From contig CAWBLP010000031.1 of assembly GCA_963789495.1 (NCBI GenBank), positions 161,270-225,269 on the forward strand: DNA of 64,000 nucleotides. Reading direction: 5' to 3'. Under the pieces are notes generated by a model. That model was given only the letters and a program-made list of their open reading frames with translations, was not told where the DNA came from and did not search any database. The position numbers and the translations under genes are program-made. This DNA comes from CAWBLP01 sp963789495. GTDB taxonomy: Bacteria; Pseudomonadota; Alphaproteobacteria; Acetobacterales; Acetobacteraceae. This document shows, in pieces, positions 1-8,374 of this stretch (position 1 is the first letter of the stretch; each line of letters starts with the position of its first letter).

Positions 1-1
1 C

Positions 2-40
2 CGCCTGGTGCGCGGTCCACAGGCGGAACTCGCCGCGTAA
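2..40 (+). CDS. possible 3' end of a gene entering from the left
   Basis: Frame 2 is open from the window edge and ends in TAA at 38-40, reading RLVRGPQAELAA. Nothing more can be said about the product; it may be a chance open stretch. Confidence 0.25.
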   Translation, partial: RLVRGPQAELAA

Positions 41-122
41 CCTACGGTCTCGTGATCGCCGCCTTGTTGCTGCCATGGTCCTTGGCTTTTCTGAGGATCA
101 TTGCAGCGCAACAGGCGCAGTC

Positions 123-422
123 ATGCCCCCTCGCACGATCCGCAGTCGTCATCCCGGCCGGGTGCTCCGCGAGGAGTACATGGAACCCATGCACCTCGAT
201 GCCGCGGCACTGGCCCATGCGCTGGACGTGGTGCCAGGCCGCATCGCCGCGCTGATCGCCGACCAAGGGCCGGTCACGTCGGATATCGCATTGCGGCTGG
301 CGCGGTGCTTCCGCACCAGCCCGCAATTCTGGCTGGGACTGCAAACGGCGTACGACCTGTCGCTGGCGCAGGCGGAATTGGGCGCGGAGATCGAGCGCCG
401 GGTGCACCCCCTGGCCGCCTGA
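123..422 (+). CDS. higA: HigA-family addiction-module antitoxin (Xre-type HTH)
   Basis: A 99-residue protein that starts MPPRTIRSRHPGRVLREEYM and continues with the HigA layout: the HPGR(V/I)L(R/K)EE(Y/F) opening, then a helix-turn-helix around residues 25-70 with TSDIALRLARCF and the terminal FWLGLQTAYDL. In this family the protein binds its own promoter and neutralises a HigB RNase toxin. The frame is open upstream to 75, but the family consensus begins at the 123 ATG, so that start is preferred. HigB normally lies just upstream; no toxin-like reading frame is visible in the 122 bases available, so the antitoxin is either orphaned or its toxin has been lost. Family assignment is fairly sure, the absence of the toxin less so. 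Confidence 0.7.
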   Translation: MPPRTIRSRHPGRVLREEYMEPMHLDAAALAHALDVVPGRIAALIADQGPVTSDIALRLARCFRTSPQFWLGLQTAYDLSLAQAELGAEIERRVHPLAA

Positions 423-432
423 GCCGGCAAGC

Positions 433-470
433 GTCGGGGCGTTGCCCCGAACCCCTCCAGGGGGCTTTGC
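433..470. repeat. left part of dispersed hairpin-string repeat, copy A (split by IS4-type element)
   Basis: GGGGCGTTGCCCC followed by a CCAGGGGGCTTTG block has the same order of small hairpins as the copies at 5952-6110 and 49675-49845. The element resumes at 1796, so the IS was inserted into a pre-existing repeat. Confidence 0.6.
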
Positions 471-1795
471 CCCATGTGCGCGAATCTAACGCTTGCGCGG
501 TCACGGGGTGGTACGATTCCAAGCTTGGATGCCCCGCGCATCCTCCCTGCGTTCTGGTGAATGGACAGCGATCGTCGCGTCGCTGGCCAGGATTGTCGAC
601 CTCGAGGCCACGGCGCGCCAGTTCAAAGCACTGGTGCGCCGGCGCAAGATCCGCTCGGCGGAGGCGTTGCTGCGTCTGGCGCTGATGTGGGGTCCGGGCG
701 GGCAGTCGTTTCGCGCCGCGGCGGCGCTGGCCGGGGATGCCGGCATCGCCGATCTGTCGGACAAGGCGGTCGAAGGGCGGTTGCGCAAGATGGGCGACTG
801 GCTGGCGCATATGCTGGCGGCGCTGCTGGCCGATCGTCTGCACCGGCCCAGCGGCAGTGGGCTGCACCTGTCGCTGGTGGACGGCTCGGTGATCTGCGCG
901 CCAGGCAAGGGCCAGGACTGGCGGCTGCACGCGCGCTACGACCCCGCGCGTGGGCGCTTCGCCGACCTGGCGCTGACCACGACCCGCGAGGCCGAAGCTA
1001 CCGGACGGACGCGGATCTGTTCCGGCAGCATCCTCATCATGGACCGCGGCTATGCGCGGGTGCGGAACTTCAAGGAAGTGCTGGGGCGTGGCGCCGACTT
1101 CGTCACGCGGATCAGCTGGGGATCGGTGAAGCTGTATGACGCAGCGGGCGCGCGCATTGATGTGGCGGCGCTGCTGGCCGGGACCACCGAACCGCGCGAG
1201 GTCGCGGTCTGGATCAAGGGTATTCCACGCGGCCTTCGCCTGGTGATCCAGCCACTGCCGCCCGAGGATGCAGCGCGCCAGCGTGCCAAGCGGACGCGCA
1301 AGGCCAACAAGAAGAGCCAGCAGATCCAGCCGCGCACCGTGCTCGCGGCTGGGTTTCTGATGCTGATCACCTCGCTGCCGGATGCAGCGCAGCCGATGGC
1401 GCAGGTGGCCGCGCTCTACCGGCATCGCTGGCAGGTGGAGATCGGCATCAAGCGGCTGAAGAGCCTGGGCGGGCTGGACCAACTGCCATGTGCTGATCCG
1501 GTGCTGGCGCGAAGCTGGCTGCTGGCGCAGCTGATCGCCGCGGTGCTGACCGACGATCTCGCCAACGAGATCGTCGGTTTTCCCCCCTCGGCCTGACCAG
1601 ACGCAGCCTGCGCCGCAAACGCTGTGGCGGGCTTGGGACACCGCCAGGGAGATCCTGCGTGGCGCGATCCTGCCACGACCCAGACTACGAACCCCGGCCG
1701 CCTTGGCGATATTCCGCCACCGCCTTGCCGAAGCGCCGAGACGCCGCACGCTCCAGGCCCACGAGCTCAGGCCCCCGTAAGTTCGCGCGTATGGG
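471..1795 (+). mobile_element. IS4-family insertion sequence
   Basis: The outer ends form imperfect inverted repeats: CCCATGTGCGCGAATCTAAC at 471-490, and at 1777-1795 a sequence whose reverse complement is CCCATACGCGCGAACTTAC. One transposase gene fills the interior. The flanks belong to one dispersed hairpin repeat that the insertion split. I could not recognise an unambiguous target duplication, partly because the flanks are themselves G/C-run rich. Confidence 0.75.
529..1596 (+). CDS. IS4-family DDE transposase, frameshifted near the C-terminus
   Basis: A 355-residue DDE transposase. The catalytic residues can be placed as the Asp of SLVDGS, the Asp of LIMDRGYARV, and the Glu of YRHRWQVEIGIKRLKS, which is the YREK-like signature of IS4 transposases. 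An ATG at 529 is preferred over a TTG at 493 that lies almost on the inverted repeat. The frame stops at 1596 just after a run of six C (1582-1587). Removing one C lets the reading continue as a natural tail (DQTQPAPQTLWRAWDTA...) to a TAA at 1778-1780, close to the right end of the element, so the true protein is probably about 416 residues. Either the element is dead or one C is a sequencing insertion. Confidence 0.85.
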   Translation: MPRASSLRSGEWTAIVASLARIVDLEATARQFKALVRRRKIRSAEALLRLALMWGPGGQSFRAAAALAGDAGIADLSDKAVEGRLRKMGDWLAHMLAALLADRLHRPSGSGLHLSLVDGSVICAPGKGQDWRLHARYDPARGRFADLALTTTREAEATGRTRICSGSILIMDRGYARVRNFKEVLGRGADFVTRISWGSVKLYDAAGARIDVAALLAGTTEPREVAVWIKGIPRGLRLVIQPLPPEDAARQRAKRTRKANKKSQQIQPRTVLAAGFLMLITSLPDAAQPMAQVAALYRHRWQVEIGIKRLKSLGGLDQLPCADPVLARSWLLAQLIAAVLTDDLANEIVGFPPSA

Positions 1796-2013
1796 GCAGC
1801 GCCCCCTGAACCCCCAGCAAAGGCTCAGCCTTTGCAATCGGATTCTGTTTGGGGTGGGGAGGGGGCGCGACCGTCCCGGACCACACGAGCATCGCGGAAT
1901 GGCCCCCTCCCCACCCCAAACGGAGGCGGTTCCAAGGGCCGGGCCCTTGGCGGGGATGCAAGGGGCAGCGCCCCTTGCTGGGGGTTTCGGGGGCAACGCC
2001 CCCGACACTTTCG
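1796..2013. repeat. right part of dispersed hairpin-string repeat, copy A
   Basis: Contains the hairpin blocks CAAAGGCTCAGCCTTTG, CCAAGGGCCGGGCCCTTGG, CAAGGGGCAGCGCCCCTTG and GGGGGCAACGCCCCC in the same order as the copies at 5952 and 49675. It also carries its own long inverted repeat: GTTTGGGGTGGGGAGGGGGC near 1849 pairs with its complement near 1903-1922. Confidence 0.65.
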
Positions 2014-2062
2014 GCCCGCGCCCGGCATGGCGCGGGCGGCCCGGGTTCTCTATATCCCCAGC

Positions 2063-2901
2063 ATGCGCGCACATTTCTGGAAGATGCACGGCTGCGGCAA
2101 CGATTTCGTCGTGTTCGACGAGCGCACCGGCACGTTCGGCTTCACGCCCGCCCGCGCCGCCGCGCTGGCCGACCGGCGCACCGGCATCGGCTGCGACCAG
2201 TTCATCACCATCGAGCCGCCGCCGTTCGGCTCCAACGCGGATGCCTTCATGCGCATCCGCAACCCGGACGGGGCGGAAGCCGGCGCCTGTGGCAACGCCA
2301 CCCGCTGCGTCGCGTCCCTGCTGGCCACCGAAACCGGGCGGCGCAGCCAGGTCATCCGCACGGTCGCCGGCAACCTGCCGTCCGAAGTGCTGCCGGATGA
2401 CCGGGTCCGCGTCGACATGGGTCCCGCCCGGTTGCTGTGGTCGGACATCCCGCTGGCGCAGCCCATGGACACGCTGCATCTCGACCTGACGGACGGCCCC
2501 CTCGCCGATCCCGCCGCCGCCAGCATGGGCAACCCGCATGCCACCTTCTTCGTCCCCGACCTCGCTGCCCTGCCGATCGAGAAGTTCGGCCCGCGCCTGG
2601 AACATCGACCCGCTGTTTCCGGAGCGCGCCAATATCGGCTTCGCCCAGATCCTGGCGCCCGACCGGATGCGCCTGCGCGTCTGGGAGCGCGGCGCTGGTC
2701 TGACGCTCGCCTGCGGCTCCGGCGCCTGCGCCGCCGTGGTGAACGCGCACCGCCGCGGCCTGACCGGCAACCGCGTCACCGTGCTGGTCGACGGCGGCGC
2801 GCTGGAGATCGAATGGCGCGGCCGAGACCACCGTGCTGATGACCGGACCGGTCGCCACCGCCTTCACCGGAACCATCGAGCTGGCAGACTACCCGGCATG
2901 A
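2063..2901 (+). pseudogene. dapF: diaminopimelate epimerase, two apparent single-base insertions
   Basis: Converts LL- to meso-diaminopimelate for lysine and peptidoglycan synthesis in the cytoplasm. The start MRAHFWKMHGCGNDFVV is the classic DapF N-terminus; the first active-site Cys is in NPDGAEAGACGNATRCV and the second in TLACGSGACAAVV. The product lies in three frames: frame 2 to about 2605 (LEH), frame 0 to about 2820 (EIEWRG), then frame 1 (ETTVLMTGPVATAFTGTIEL) to the TGA at 2899-2901. Both breaks are repaired by deleting one base. The repaired stop overlaps the mtaB ATG (ATGA), the usual tight dapF-mtaB coupling. Because DapF is essential and everything else is conserved, I read the breaks as sequence errors rather than decay. 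Confidence 0.85.
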
Positions 2902-4364
2902 GTGTCGAGATCCTGACCTTCGGCTGCCGGCTCAACAGCTACGAGAGCGAGGTGATGCGCGGCCACGCCGCCGGCCTGACCGACACGGTGATCGTCAATA
3001 CCTGCGCCGTCACGGCTGAGGCGGAGCGCCAGGCGCGCCAGGCGATCCGCCGTGCCGCGCGGGAAAATCCCACCGCCCGGATCGTGGTCACCGGTTGCGC
3101 GGTGCAGGTCGATCCGCAGGCCTGGGCGCGGCTGCCCGGCGTGCATCGTGTGCTCGGCAACGACGACAAGCTGCGGCCGGAAAACTGGGCGCCGGACGCC
3201 GGGCCGGCGGTGTCCGACATCATGGCGGCGCGGGAGACCGCGGCGCATCTGGTGACCGAGTTCGCCGGCCGCGCGCGTGCCTTCGTGCAGGTGCAACAGG
3301 GCTGCGACCATCGCTGCACGTTCTGCATCATCCCGTTCGGTCGCGGCCCCAATCGCAGCGTGCCGATCGGCGCAGTGGTGGGGCAGACTCGCGCCCTGGT
3401 CGCCGCCGGCTATCAGGAGGTGGTGCTGACCGGCGTCGATATCGCCAGCTTCGGGCCGGACCTGCCCGGCCACCCGACGCTCGGGCAACTGGTGCGGCGG
3501 CTGCTGGCGATGGTGCCGGAACTGGCGCGGCTGCGGCTGTCCTCGCTGGACCCGGCGGCGATCGACGCCGATCTGTGGCGTCTGATGGCGGAAGAGCCTC
3601 GGCTGATGCCGCATTTGCACCTGTCGCTGCAGGCGGGCAGCGACCTGATCCTGAAGCGGATGAAGCGCCGCCATTCGCGCGCCGAGGCGCTGGCGGTGAT
3701 CGCGCGGGCGCGCCGGTTGCGGCCGGGCATCGCCATCGGCGCCGACCTGATCGCCGGGTTTCCGACCGAGACGGATGCATTGTTTGCGGAGACGCTGGAT
3801 TTCGTGACGCAGGCCGAACTGCCGTTTCTGCACGTGTTTCCGTATAGCGAGCGGGCCGGGACGCCGGCCGCACGCATGCCGGCGGTGCCGAAGGCCCTGC
3901 GGCGGGAACGCGCCGCGCGGCTGCGTGACGCCGGCCGGGCGGTTTCGCGCCGGTTCTTCGCGACGCAACTGGGGCGCCGCGTTTCGGTGCTGGCGGAGCG
4001 CGGGGATGCCGGCCACAGCGAGCACTTCGCGCCGGTGCGGCTCACGGTGCCGGTGGCGCCCGGCTTCCTGGTGACGGCGCTTGTTACCGGTGCGACGGCG
4101 GACGGCCTGGTGGCGACCCCGGTCGAGGTGCCGGGCGCGCCGACTCTGCCCCCCGCTCTTCCCGTTGCGGCCACCGCTGCTCCTGCGGCCCGGGCTGCTC
4201 CCGCTGCCGCGAATGAGGCTGTTCCCGCGGCGGCCACCCCTGCTCCCGCCGCCGCGGCTGGTCACTGCCTCCGGCGCCGCGGCCGGCACCGCCCTCACCG
4301 CGGCGGCCGGCACTGCCCCTGCCGCCGCGGCCACCCCTGCTCCCCTCGTCATGGCCCGGCTTGA
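2898..4364 (+). CDS. mtaB: MtaB-type tRNA ms2t6A37 methylthiotransferase with abnormal C-terminal tail
   Basis: Radical-SAM/MiaB family enzyme that adds a methylthio group to N6-threonylcarbamoyladenosine 37 in ANN-decoding tRNAs. The N-terminal UPF0004 domain supplies iron-sulfur cysteines (TFGCRLNSYES, VNTCAVT, VTGCAVQ). The radical-SAM motif CDHRCTFCIIPFGRG lies near residue 137, and a TRAM domain follows near residues 365-410. The recognisable protein ends around VATPVEV (about residue 412). The open frame then runs about 75 more residues through an Ala/Pro-rich low-complexity stretch and into a dispersed palindromic repeat before stopping. That tail has no counterpart in the family and looks like stop-codon loss by repeat insertion or an undetected frameshift. 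Start overlaps dapF; ftsY follows after about 230 bases. Confidence 0.88.
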   Translation: MSVEILTFGCRLNSYESEVMRGHAAGLTDTVIVNTCAVTAEAERQARQAIRRAARENPTARIVVTGCAVQVDPQAWARLPGVHRVLGNDDKLRPENWAPDAGPAVSDIMAARETAAHLVTEFAGRARAFVQVQQGCDHRCTFCIIPFGRGPNRSVPIGAVVGQTRALVAAGYQEVVLTGVDIASFGPDLPGHPTLGQLVRRLLAMVPELARLRLSSLDPAAIDADLWRLMAEEPRLMPHLHLSLQAGSDLILKRMKRRHSRAEALAVIARARRLRPGIAIGADLIAGFPTETDALFAETLDFVTQAELPFLHVFPYSERAGTPAARMPAVPKALRRERAARLRDAGRAVSRRFFATQLGRRVSVLAERGDAGHSEHFAPVRLTVPVAPGFLVTALVTGATADGLVATPVEVPGAPTLPPALPVAATAAPAARAAPAAANEAVPAAATPAPAAAAGHCLRRRGRHRPHRGGRHCPCRRGHPCSPRHGPA

Positions 4365-4460
4365 CCCGGCCATCCACCCCGGGACGATCGGGACGCCAGC
4401 CGACCGGGCCAGCACCACCGACGGGGGGCAGATGGCCGGATCAAGCCCGGCCATGACGAC
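4346..4460. repeat. alphaproteobacterial palindromic repeat (MARLDPAIH type)
   Basis: GTCATGGCCCGGCTTGACCC near 4349 has a near-perfect inverted partner ending near 4457 (GATCAAGCCCGGCCATGAC). Similar elements occur at 8137 and, degenerate, at 61255. The family is widespread in alphaproteobacteria and often translates spuriously as VMA(R/G)LDPAIH; here it forms the end of the mtaB frame and part of the mtaB-ftsY gap. Confidence 0.75.
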
Positions 4461-4591
4461 GGAGGTCGCGGGTACGACGAACGAGGTCGCGGCTGCGACG
4501 GGAAGACTGGCGGGCGCCATCCCGCCTCCCACCAGACACCCGCCCGCCACACCGAACCCGGCCAGTTCCGAAACATTGGTAGCATCCTGAC

Positions 4592-5514
4592 ATGGCACTG
4601 GGCGGCTTCTTCTCCCGGCTCAAGGAAGGTCTCTCCCGCAGCACGGCAGAAGCTCACCGAAGGCATCACCGCGGTCATCCGCAAGCGTCGGCTGGACGAA
4701 GCAGCGCTGGAGGAACTGGAGGAACTGCTGATCTCGGCCGACCTCGGCACTGCCGCCGCCGGTCGGGTCATCGAGGCGTTCCGCCGCTCCCGGTTCGGCA
4801 AGGAGGTCACCGAGGACGAGATCAAGGAGGCGCTGGCCGAGGAAATCGCCGCCATTTTGCAACCGATCGCACGCCCGCTGGATTCTGGACCCGGCGCGCA
4901 AGCCGCACGTCGTGCTGGTGGTCGGCGTCAACGGCACCGGCAAGACCACCACGATCGGCAAGCTGGCCCAGCAATACCGCGAGCAGGGGCTGCGTCCGAT
5001 GCTGGCGGCCGGCGACACGTTCCGCGCCGCCGCGGTGGAGCAGCTGCAGATCTGGGGCGAGCGCACCGGCGCCCCGGTGATCGCCACCAAGCCGAACGGC
5101 GATTCCGCCGGCCTGGCATTCGACGCCTTGTCCCGCGCCAGGGCGGACGGCGCCGACGTGCTGCTGATCGACACCGCCGGCCGCCTGCACAACAAGGGCG
5201 CGCTGATGGAGGAACTGCGCAAGATCATCCGGGTGATGAAGCGCCAGGACGAGACCGCGCCGCATTCGGTGCTGCTCGTCTTGGACGCCACCACCGGCCA
5301 GAACGCCGTGCAGCAGGTGAAGGTGTTCAAGGAGATGGTGGATGTCACCGGCCTGGTGGTGACCAAACTGGATGGCAGCGCACGGGGCGGCATCGTGATC
5401 GCGCTGGCGGAGACGTTCGGGCTGCCGGTGCATGCGGTGGGTGTGGGCGAGCAGGCGGGCGACCTGCGTCCGTTCGATGCCACCGACTTCGCACGTGGCC
5501 TGGTCGGGGCGTAG
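4592..5514 (+). pseudogene. ftsY: signal recognition particle receptor FtsY, two apparent single-base insertions
   Basis: SRP receptor GTPase that docks Ffh-ribosome complexes at the inner membrane. The N-terminus MALGGFFSRLKEGLSRST is in frame 2. After about 4645 the four-helix N domain (AVIRKRRLDEAALEELEELL) reads in frame 0. After about 4882 the G domain reads in frame 1: GVNGTGKTTTIGKLA (G1), DTFRAAAVEQL, DTAGRLHNK (G3), TKLDGSARGG (G4) and the closing GVGEQAGDLRPFDATDFA. Each junction is repaired by removing one base, giving a normal-length, short-N-terminus FtsY of about 306 residues. Essentiality plus perfect conservation outside the junctions argues for sequence error. It lies downstream of mtaB on the same strand. 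Confidence 0.87.
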
Positions 5515-5553
5515 CGCGCCGCGCATTCTCGCGCTGCGGTCGCGGACGGCCAG

Positions 5554-5594
5554 AAAAAAAAGCGGGAGTGGATCGCTGGGGGCGACCCACTCCC
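5554..5594 (-). terminator. intrinsic terminator, minus strand
   Basis: Arms GGGAGTGG (5564-5571) and CCACTCCC (5587-5594), extended by TCGC/GCGA around a 5-nt loop with one mismatch; on the minus strand the hairpin is followed after GC by eight T (5561-5554). It ends a leftward transcript, not ftsY, although the hairpin could also form at the ftsY 3' end. Confidence 0.75.
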
Positions 5595-5760
5595 TCAATC
5601 CGAGGCGGCAGCCGGCGTGGATCGGGAATGCCGGTCCCGGTGCCTTCGCGGGGAAGCGGGGCACCATCCCGGCACGGCTGACCGCCTCGGATGCTGCTTG
5701 CACGGAACCGGAACAGGGGAGAGAGGATGTTCCGGGAGGGGATCCGCGTAGACAGCGCCG
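5554..5760 (-). ncRNA. candidate structured small RNA between ftsY and dnaB
   Basis: On the minus strand three structures follow one another. First, a hairpin with perfect 8-bp arms CCGGAACA/TGTTCCGG (5735-5708) and a pyrimidine-only loop TCCTCTCTCCCC. Second, a rod-like stem with 11-bp arms (5692-5682 with 5608-5598) enclosing nested stems CAGCCG/CGGCTG, TGCCGG/CCGGCA and GGTGCC/GGCACC, with a 14-nt one-sided bulge. Third, a strong intrinsic terminator. No protein frame of note runs on this strand. The rod-plus-bulge plan recalls 6S RNA and the C/U loop recalls anti-Shine-Dalgarno loops of alphaproteobacterial sRNAs, but no known consensus was recognised. The 5' end is an estimate. Confidence 0.5.
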
Positions 5761-5951
5761 TGTTCGGGACAACTGAAACCTAATCGTCCCATCGTGATTA
5801 CACCATCAGAAGAGTTGCCGGGGTTTGTTAATACAATGTCCCTGGCAAGGCTTTGGACTTTATCCGGCGAATATTCCGGAAAAGCGGACCGCTTTTTCCC
5901 GGGAAGTCTGCCGGCGCCGTTCCGGGAAACATCCCCGCCCATTTTCGTCAC

Positions 5952-6110
5952 CGACGGGGCGTTGCCCCGAACCCCACCAGGAGGCTTTGTCTCCTGGGCC
6001 TCCAGCAAAGCCTCGCCTTTGCAATCCAATTCGGTTTGGTGTCGGTTCCAAGGGCCGGGCCCTCGGCGGGAATTGACGGGACAGAGGCCCTTGGGGGATC
6101 CGAGAACAAC
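5952..6110. repeat. dispersed hairpin-string repeat, copy B
   Basis: GGGGCGTTGCCCC, AGGAGGCTTTGTCTCCT, a GGCTCGCC-type CAAAG block and CCAAGGGCCGGGCCCTCGG follow one another as in copies A and C. The rest of the 5515-6177 gap holds the sRNA candidate and no supportable gene. Confidence 0.65.
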
Positions 6111-6177
6111 GACCGCGACGCTTGCCTTGGTTCCGGTGCCGCCCCCGTTATCCTCCTGATCCACAGGCCCACCAACG

Positions 6178-7710
6178 ATGCGTCGCGAGCCGGCAGCGCC
6201 TACACTGCCGGCGATGATCACCATCGACTCGCCCCTGCTCGGGCTTTCCCAGCGTCTCCCGCCCTCCAACATGCAGGCGGAGCAGGCCCTGCTCGGCGCG
6301 CTGCTCGCCAACAACAAGGCCTATGAACGGGTCTCGGAGTTTCTCGTTCCGGAGCACTTCGCCGACCCGATCCATGGCCGCATCTTCCAGGCCATCGCGC
6401 GGCGCATCGAGGCGGGCCAGCTCGCCGATGCGGTGACGCTGAAGGCGGAGTTCGAGCATTCCGGCATCCTCGATGAGGTCGGCGGCACCGCCTATCTGGC
6501 GCAGCTTCTCACCGCCATGGTCGGCATCATCAACGCCGGCGAATACGGCCGCGCGATCCACGATGCCTGGCTGCGACGCCAGTTGATCGATGTCGGCGAG
6601 ACCGTGGTGAACAACGCGTTCGGCGCCGATGCCGAACTGAACGGCGTGCAGCAGATCGAGGCGGCGGAACAGTCGCTGTTCCAGCTTGCCACCGAAGGCG
6701 GCAGCTCGGGCGGCTTCGTCAGCTTCGAGCGCGCGCTGACCGACGCGATCCTGAGCGCGGAGCGGGCGTTCCGCCGACCCGGCCACGTGTCCGGCCTGAG
6801 CAGCGGGCTGCGCGACCTCGACGCCAAGATGGGCGGACTGCATCCGTCCGACCTGCTGATCCTGGCCGGGCGGCCGGGCATGGGGAAGACCGCGCTGGCG
6901 ACCAAGATCGCGTTCGGCGCGGCGCGCACCCTGCTGGCCGAGGCGCGGGCGCAGGACGTGAATGCGATGCCGAAGGCGACGGTCGCGGTGTTCTCGCTGG
7001 AAATGAGTGCCGAACAGCTCGCCACCCGCCTGCTGTCGGAGGAGGCGCAGATCTCCGGCGACCGCATCCGCCGCGGCGATATCGGACAGCGCGATTTCGA
7101 CAAGTTCGTGCAGGTGTCGCGGGAGATTTCCGCGCTGCCGCTGGAGATCGACGATACGCCGGCGATCACCCTGTCGGCGATGCGCACGCGCTGCCGGCGA
7201 TTGAAGCGGACGCGCGGCCTGGCGATGATCGTGGTGGATTACCTGCAGTTGATGCGGCCGTCCGCGGGGACGCGGCCGGAAAGCCGGGTGCAGGAGATCA
7301 GCCAGATCACCCAGGGGCTGAAGGCGATCGCCAAGGAGCTGGCGGTGCCGGTGCTGGCGCTGTCGCAGCTGTCGCGCCAGGTGGAAAGCCGCGAGGACAA
7401 GCGGCCTCAGCTCTCCGACCTGCGTGAGTCCGGCACCATCGAGCAGGACGCCGACGTGGTGATGTTCATCTACCGCGACGAGTATTACCTGGAGCAGCGC
7501 ATGCCGAAGGAGATCGCGTTCGATCACACCGACAAGTTCCAGGCGGCGCTGGATGACTGGCAGCAGAAGATGAACACGGTGCACAACAAGGCGGACCTGA
7601 TCATCGGCAAGCAGCGGCATGGTCCGACCGGGTCGATCCAGTTGTTCTTCGAGCCGGAGTTCACCCGGTTCGCCGATCTGGAGCACAGCTCGATGGATTA
7701 TGCCGACTGA
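6178..7710 (+). CDS. dnaB: replicative DNA helicase DnaB
   Basis: Hexameric 5'-3' helicase of the replication fork. The N-terminal primase-interacting domain starts near residue 20 (LPPSNMQAEQALLGALLANN) and the RecA-like motor follows from about residue 195. Visible motor motifs are Walker A GRPGMGKTALATKIA, the SLEMSAEQLATRLLSE element, Walker B MIVVDYLQLMRP, and the arginine-finger region near KQRHGPTGSIQLFF at the C-terminus. The length (510 residues) is typical. ATG 6178 and ATG 6214 are both possible starts and neither has a convincing ribosome-binding site; 6214 would give a 498-residue protein. It follows the ftsY-dnaB gap and precedes alr, a DnaB-Alr order common in alphaproteobacteria. 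Confidence 0.95.
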   Translation: MRREPAAPTLPAMITIDSPLLGLSQRLPPSNMQAEQALLGALLANNKAYERVSEFLVPEHFADPIHGRIFQAIARRIEAGQLADAVTLKAEFEHSGILDEVGGTAYLAQLLTAMVGIINAGEYGRAIHDAWLRRQLIDVGETVVNNAFGADAELNGVQQIEAAEQSLFQLATEGGSSGGFVSFERALTDAILSAERAFRRPGHVSGLSSGLRDLDAKMGGLHPSDLLILAGRPGMGKTALATKIAFGAARTLLAEARAQDVNAMPKATVAVFSLEMSAEQLATRLLSEEAQISGDRIRRGDIGQRDFDKFVQVSREISALPLEIDDTPAITLSAMRTRCRRLKRTRGLAMIVVDYLQLMRPSAGTRPESRVQEISQITQGLKAIAKELAVPVLALSQLSRQVESREDKRPQLSDLRESGTIEQDADVVMFIYRDEYYLEQRMPKEIAFDHTDKFQAALDDWQQKMNTVHNKADLIIGKQRHGPTGSIQLFFEPEFTRFADLEHSSMDYAD

Positions 7711-7837
7711 CGCGCAGCGGGCGCCTGCTGGTGCGCGCTGACAGGACCGCAGGCCGGCCGGGCCCCGTCGCGTGGGGCAATGTCGTGACGGGCGCAGCGG
7801 GCTGTCATCCGAGCTGCCCCACCGTCTCCGTCGCCCT

Positions 7838-8135
7838 CGTCGAGCCTGCCATCCCCACCATCTCCATCGCCCAGGTCGAGCCCGCGGCCTTCGTCGTCGT
7901 CACCGTCGCCACCGCCCATCTCGAGCCCGCCGTCGCCACCGTCTCCGCCGCCCACCTCGAGCCCGCCGTCGCCACCGTCTCCGCCGCCCATCTCGAGCCC
8001 GCCGTCGCCACCGTCTCCGCCGCCCACCTCGAGCCCGCCGTCGCCACCGTCTCCGCCGCCCATCTCGAGCCCGCCGTCGCCACCGTCTCCACCGCCCACC
8101 TCGAGCCCGCCGTCGCCGTCGTCCCCAGCGCCCCC
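7838..8135. repeat. 36-bp GC-rich tandem repeat
   Basis: Six nearly perfect 36-bp units begin at 7920, 7956, 7992, 8028, 8064 and 8100 (each opening CTCGAGCCCGCCGTCGCCAC), with two degenerate units upstream. The last base of the units alternates C/T, suggesting a 72-bp doubling step. Both strands are open through the array (12-residue repeats such as HLEPAVATVSAA) but neither reading has gene-like flanks, so I treat it as a minisatellite in the dnaB-alr gap. Confidence 0.8.
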
Positions 8136-8136
8136 C

Positions 8137-8245
8137 TCGTTATGGCCCGGCTTGACCCGGCCATCTACACCGGAACGATCGGGTCGCAACGGCGGGTCGA
8201 TGCCCGATCATATCGGGCAGCTGGCCGGGTCGGGCCCGGCGATGA
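8137..8245. repeat. alphaproteobacterial palindromic repeat (MARLDPAIY type)
   Basis: ATGGCCCGGCTTGACCCGGC near 8142 is mirrored by GGCCGGGTCGGGCCCGGCGA near 8222. Same family as the copy at 4346. It directly abuts the 36-bp tandem array. Confidence 0.7.
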
Positions 8246-8374
8246 CGGCGAACAGGATGTAGCCAGCCCCGCCGGCCCGGGACGACCTGGTCGGCACGGG
8301 CACCGGCTACGGCACGGGCGTCGGCTCCGGCGCCAGCCGCCGCACCGGCGCCGGCACCACCACCGGCATCAGCT

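Noticed and set aside
1..122. HigB toxin upstream of higA
   Set aside because: No HigB-like residues in any frame of the available 122 bases; the window starts too close to decide.
471..1795. target-site duplication of the IS4-type element
   Set aside because: The flanks are G/C runs of a hairpin repeat, and no unambiguous direct duplication could be defined.
2063..5514. dapF and ftsY as true pseudogenes
   Set aside because: Both are essential single-copy-type genes, and every break is one surplus base with full conservation on either side; sequence error is more likely.
5598..5735. SRP (4.5S) RNA next to ftsY
   Set aside because: GCAAGCAGC occurs on the minus strand, but the conserved GGAA-tetraloop domain (GG-AAGGAAGCAGC arrangement) is absent on both strands.
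7838..8135. CRISPR array
   Set aside because: Units are directly adjacent with no unique spacers; it is a simple tandem repeat.
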